Of a stretch of DNA of 64,000 bases, positions 63,615-64,000 are shown one piece after another. The notes under the pieces are model-generated. The model saw only the letters and a program-made list of their open reading frames with translations, was not told the origin of the DNA and did not search any database. This stretch comes from an uncultured Bacteroidales bacterium (lineage in GTDB: Bacteria; Bacteroidota; Bacteroidia; Bacteroidales; Bacteroidaceae): assembly GCA_902789725.1 (NCBI GenBank), contig CADAPC010000015.1, positions 24,037 to 88,036 on the forward strand, in the 5' to 3' direction. Both the position numbers and the translations under genes were made by a program. The stretch's first letter is position 1. Each line of letters opens with the position of its first letter.

Positions 63615-63738
63615 TTTTGGGCATCTTTGGGCTTACTCCCTTGGGCCATAGCTCGCTATGCCCCTGCGGTCTTGCACCCAAATCTACTCCAAAATCATCT
63701 AAAAACAATTGAAAGCTAATTTTTAGAACATACCTTAA
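63615..63738. repeat. Partial copy of the 184-bp element
   Basis: Nearly identical to 60491-60614, from TTTTGGGCATCTTTGGGC to the terminal TTAGAACATACCTTAA. The left terminal repeat is absent. Confidence 0.85.
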
Positions 63739-63839
63739 AACAAACCCTTTGGACTTGCTATGCTTGTCTAAGACTTGCCAAAGGCATTCGCTTTTTGTGT
63801 TTTTTATGATGAGAAGCGTGTAATCTCGAAAATTTTATA

Positions 63840-63847
63840 TAAATTTG
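63840..63847 (+). promoter_or_regulatory. Promoter -7 box for the AAA-ATPase-like gene
   Basis: TAAATTTGCA lies 36 bases before the ATG at 63884. Confidence 0.6.
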
Positions 63848-63883
63848 CACCATCATAGTAATAAACTAACCCGATAGAGAAAT

Positions 63884-64000
63884 ATGGCAGGGCAAACAAG
63901 ACCAAGAAGAGGCTACGCCGTTGGCGTGCAGATGTTCGATTGGATTCGCGAACGCGGTTCGGTATATGTCGATAAGACTGAGTATGTCTGGAAGATGGTG
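63884..64000 (+). CDS. AAA-ATPase-like/PD-(D/E)XK family protein, 3' end outside window
   Basis: The first 39 codons are visible. GVQMFDWIRERGSVYVDKTE followed by YVWKMV is the opening of the large Bacteroidota family with an AAA-ATPase-like N-terminal region and a DUF1703 nuclease-like C-terminal region. Full-length members have 500-600 residues and occur in many paralogous copies per genome. Function is unknown. Confidence 0.8.
   Translation, partial: MAGQTRPRRGYAVGVQMFDWIRERGSVYVDKTEYVWKMV

Overview
The window reads as chromosomal DNA of a plant-polysaccharide-using member of the Bacteroidales, most likely Prevotellaceae. The evidence is the recurring Bacteroidota promoter pattern (TTTG, 19-20 bases, TAnnTTTG), the ArgF'-type ornithine carbamoyltransferase typical of Bacteroidota, a KorA gamma-alpha fusion with KorB, several secreted arabinan/pectin/xylan enzymes, and a degraded surface-protein tail. 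No rRNA, tRNA, CRISPR array, intact transposase or prophage was seen.

Layout. 1-10.7 kb: an arabinanase cut by the left edge, a glycosyltransferase, argS behind a triplicated promoter repeat, a GH3 glycosidase, a rubrerythrin-rubredoxin-dus operon and a pectinesterase. 10.7-17.9 kb: a leftward run of aroQ, O-methyltransferase, rbfA, LolC/E-type permease, TPR lipoprotein, thioredoxin-like lipoprotein and comM. 18.4-28.0 kb: rfbB, a C_GCAxxG_C_C protein, korB-korA, a GH127 arabinofuranosidase and a fused amidase-dipeptidase. 28.0-37.2 kb: one tightly packed leftward operon (purL, two half-size chromate transporters, M16 protease, PfkB kinase, DEAD-box helicase) ending in a clear terminator. 37.6-46.7 kb: ychF and lgt rightward, then argF' leftward, then a leftward run of a GNAT protein, parE, coaD, a C-terminal protease and ybeY. 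47-53.9 kb: gene remnants, a TraB-like protein, polA with a nuclease-like gene, and a polyprenyl synthase. 53.9-59.8 kb: deoC, dtd, uvrC, apt and mnmG leftward, with two parS-like palindromes around apt. 59.8-64 kb: remnants, a small inverted-repeat element, an ECF sigma operon, a THUMP-like methyltransferase and the start of an AAA-ATPase-like gene.

The most notable signal is non-coding. A roughly 75-bp repeat carrying a complete -33/-7 promoter, with an almost invariant spacer (CTCACTTAATCG) and a small upstream hairpin, sits in front of five separate transcription units: argS, rubrerythrin-rubredoxin-dus, aroQ-(rbfA), ychF and mnmG. All five include a gene for translation, tRNA modification or ribosome assembly, so the repeat may be a dispersed promoter module defining a translation-linked regulon. 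Other repeats are three arrays of a 9-bp unit that each overlap a stop codon, a 184-bp element with perfect 16-bp terminal inverted repeats plus two partial copies, and two copies of a GTTCGATA-type inverted repeat.

Gene functions are inferred from recognised motifs in the translations. No database search was possible, so family-level calls are firmer than substrate-level calls.
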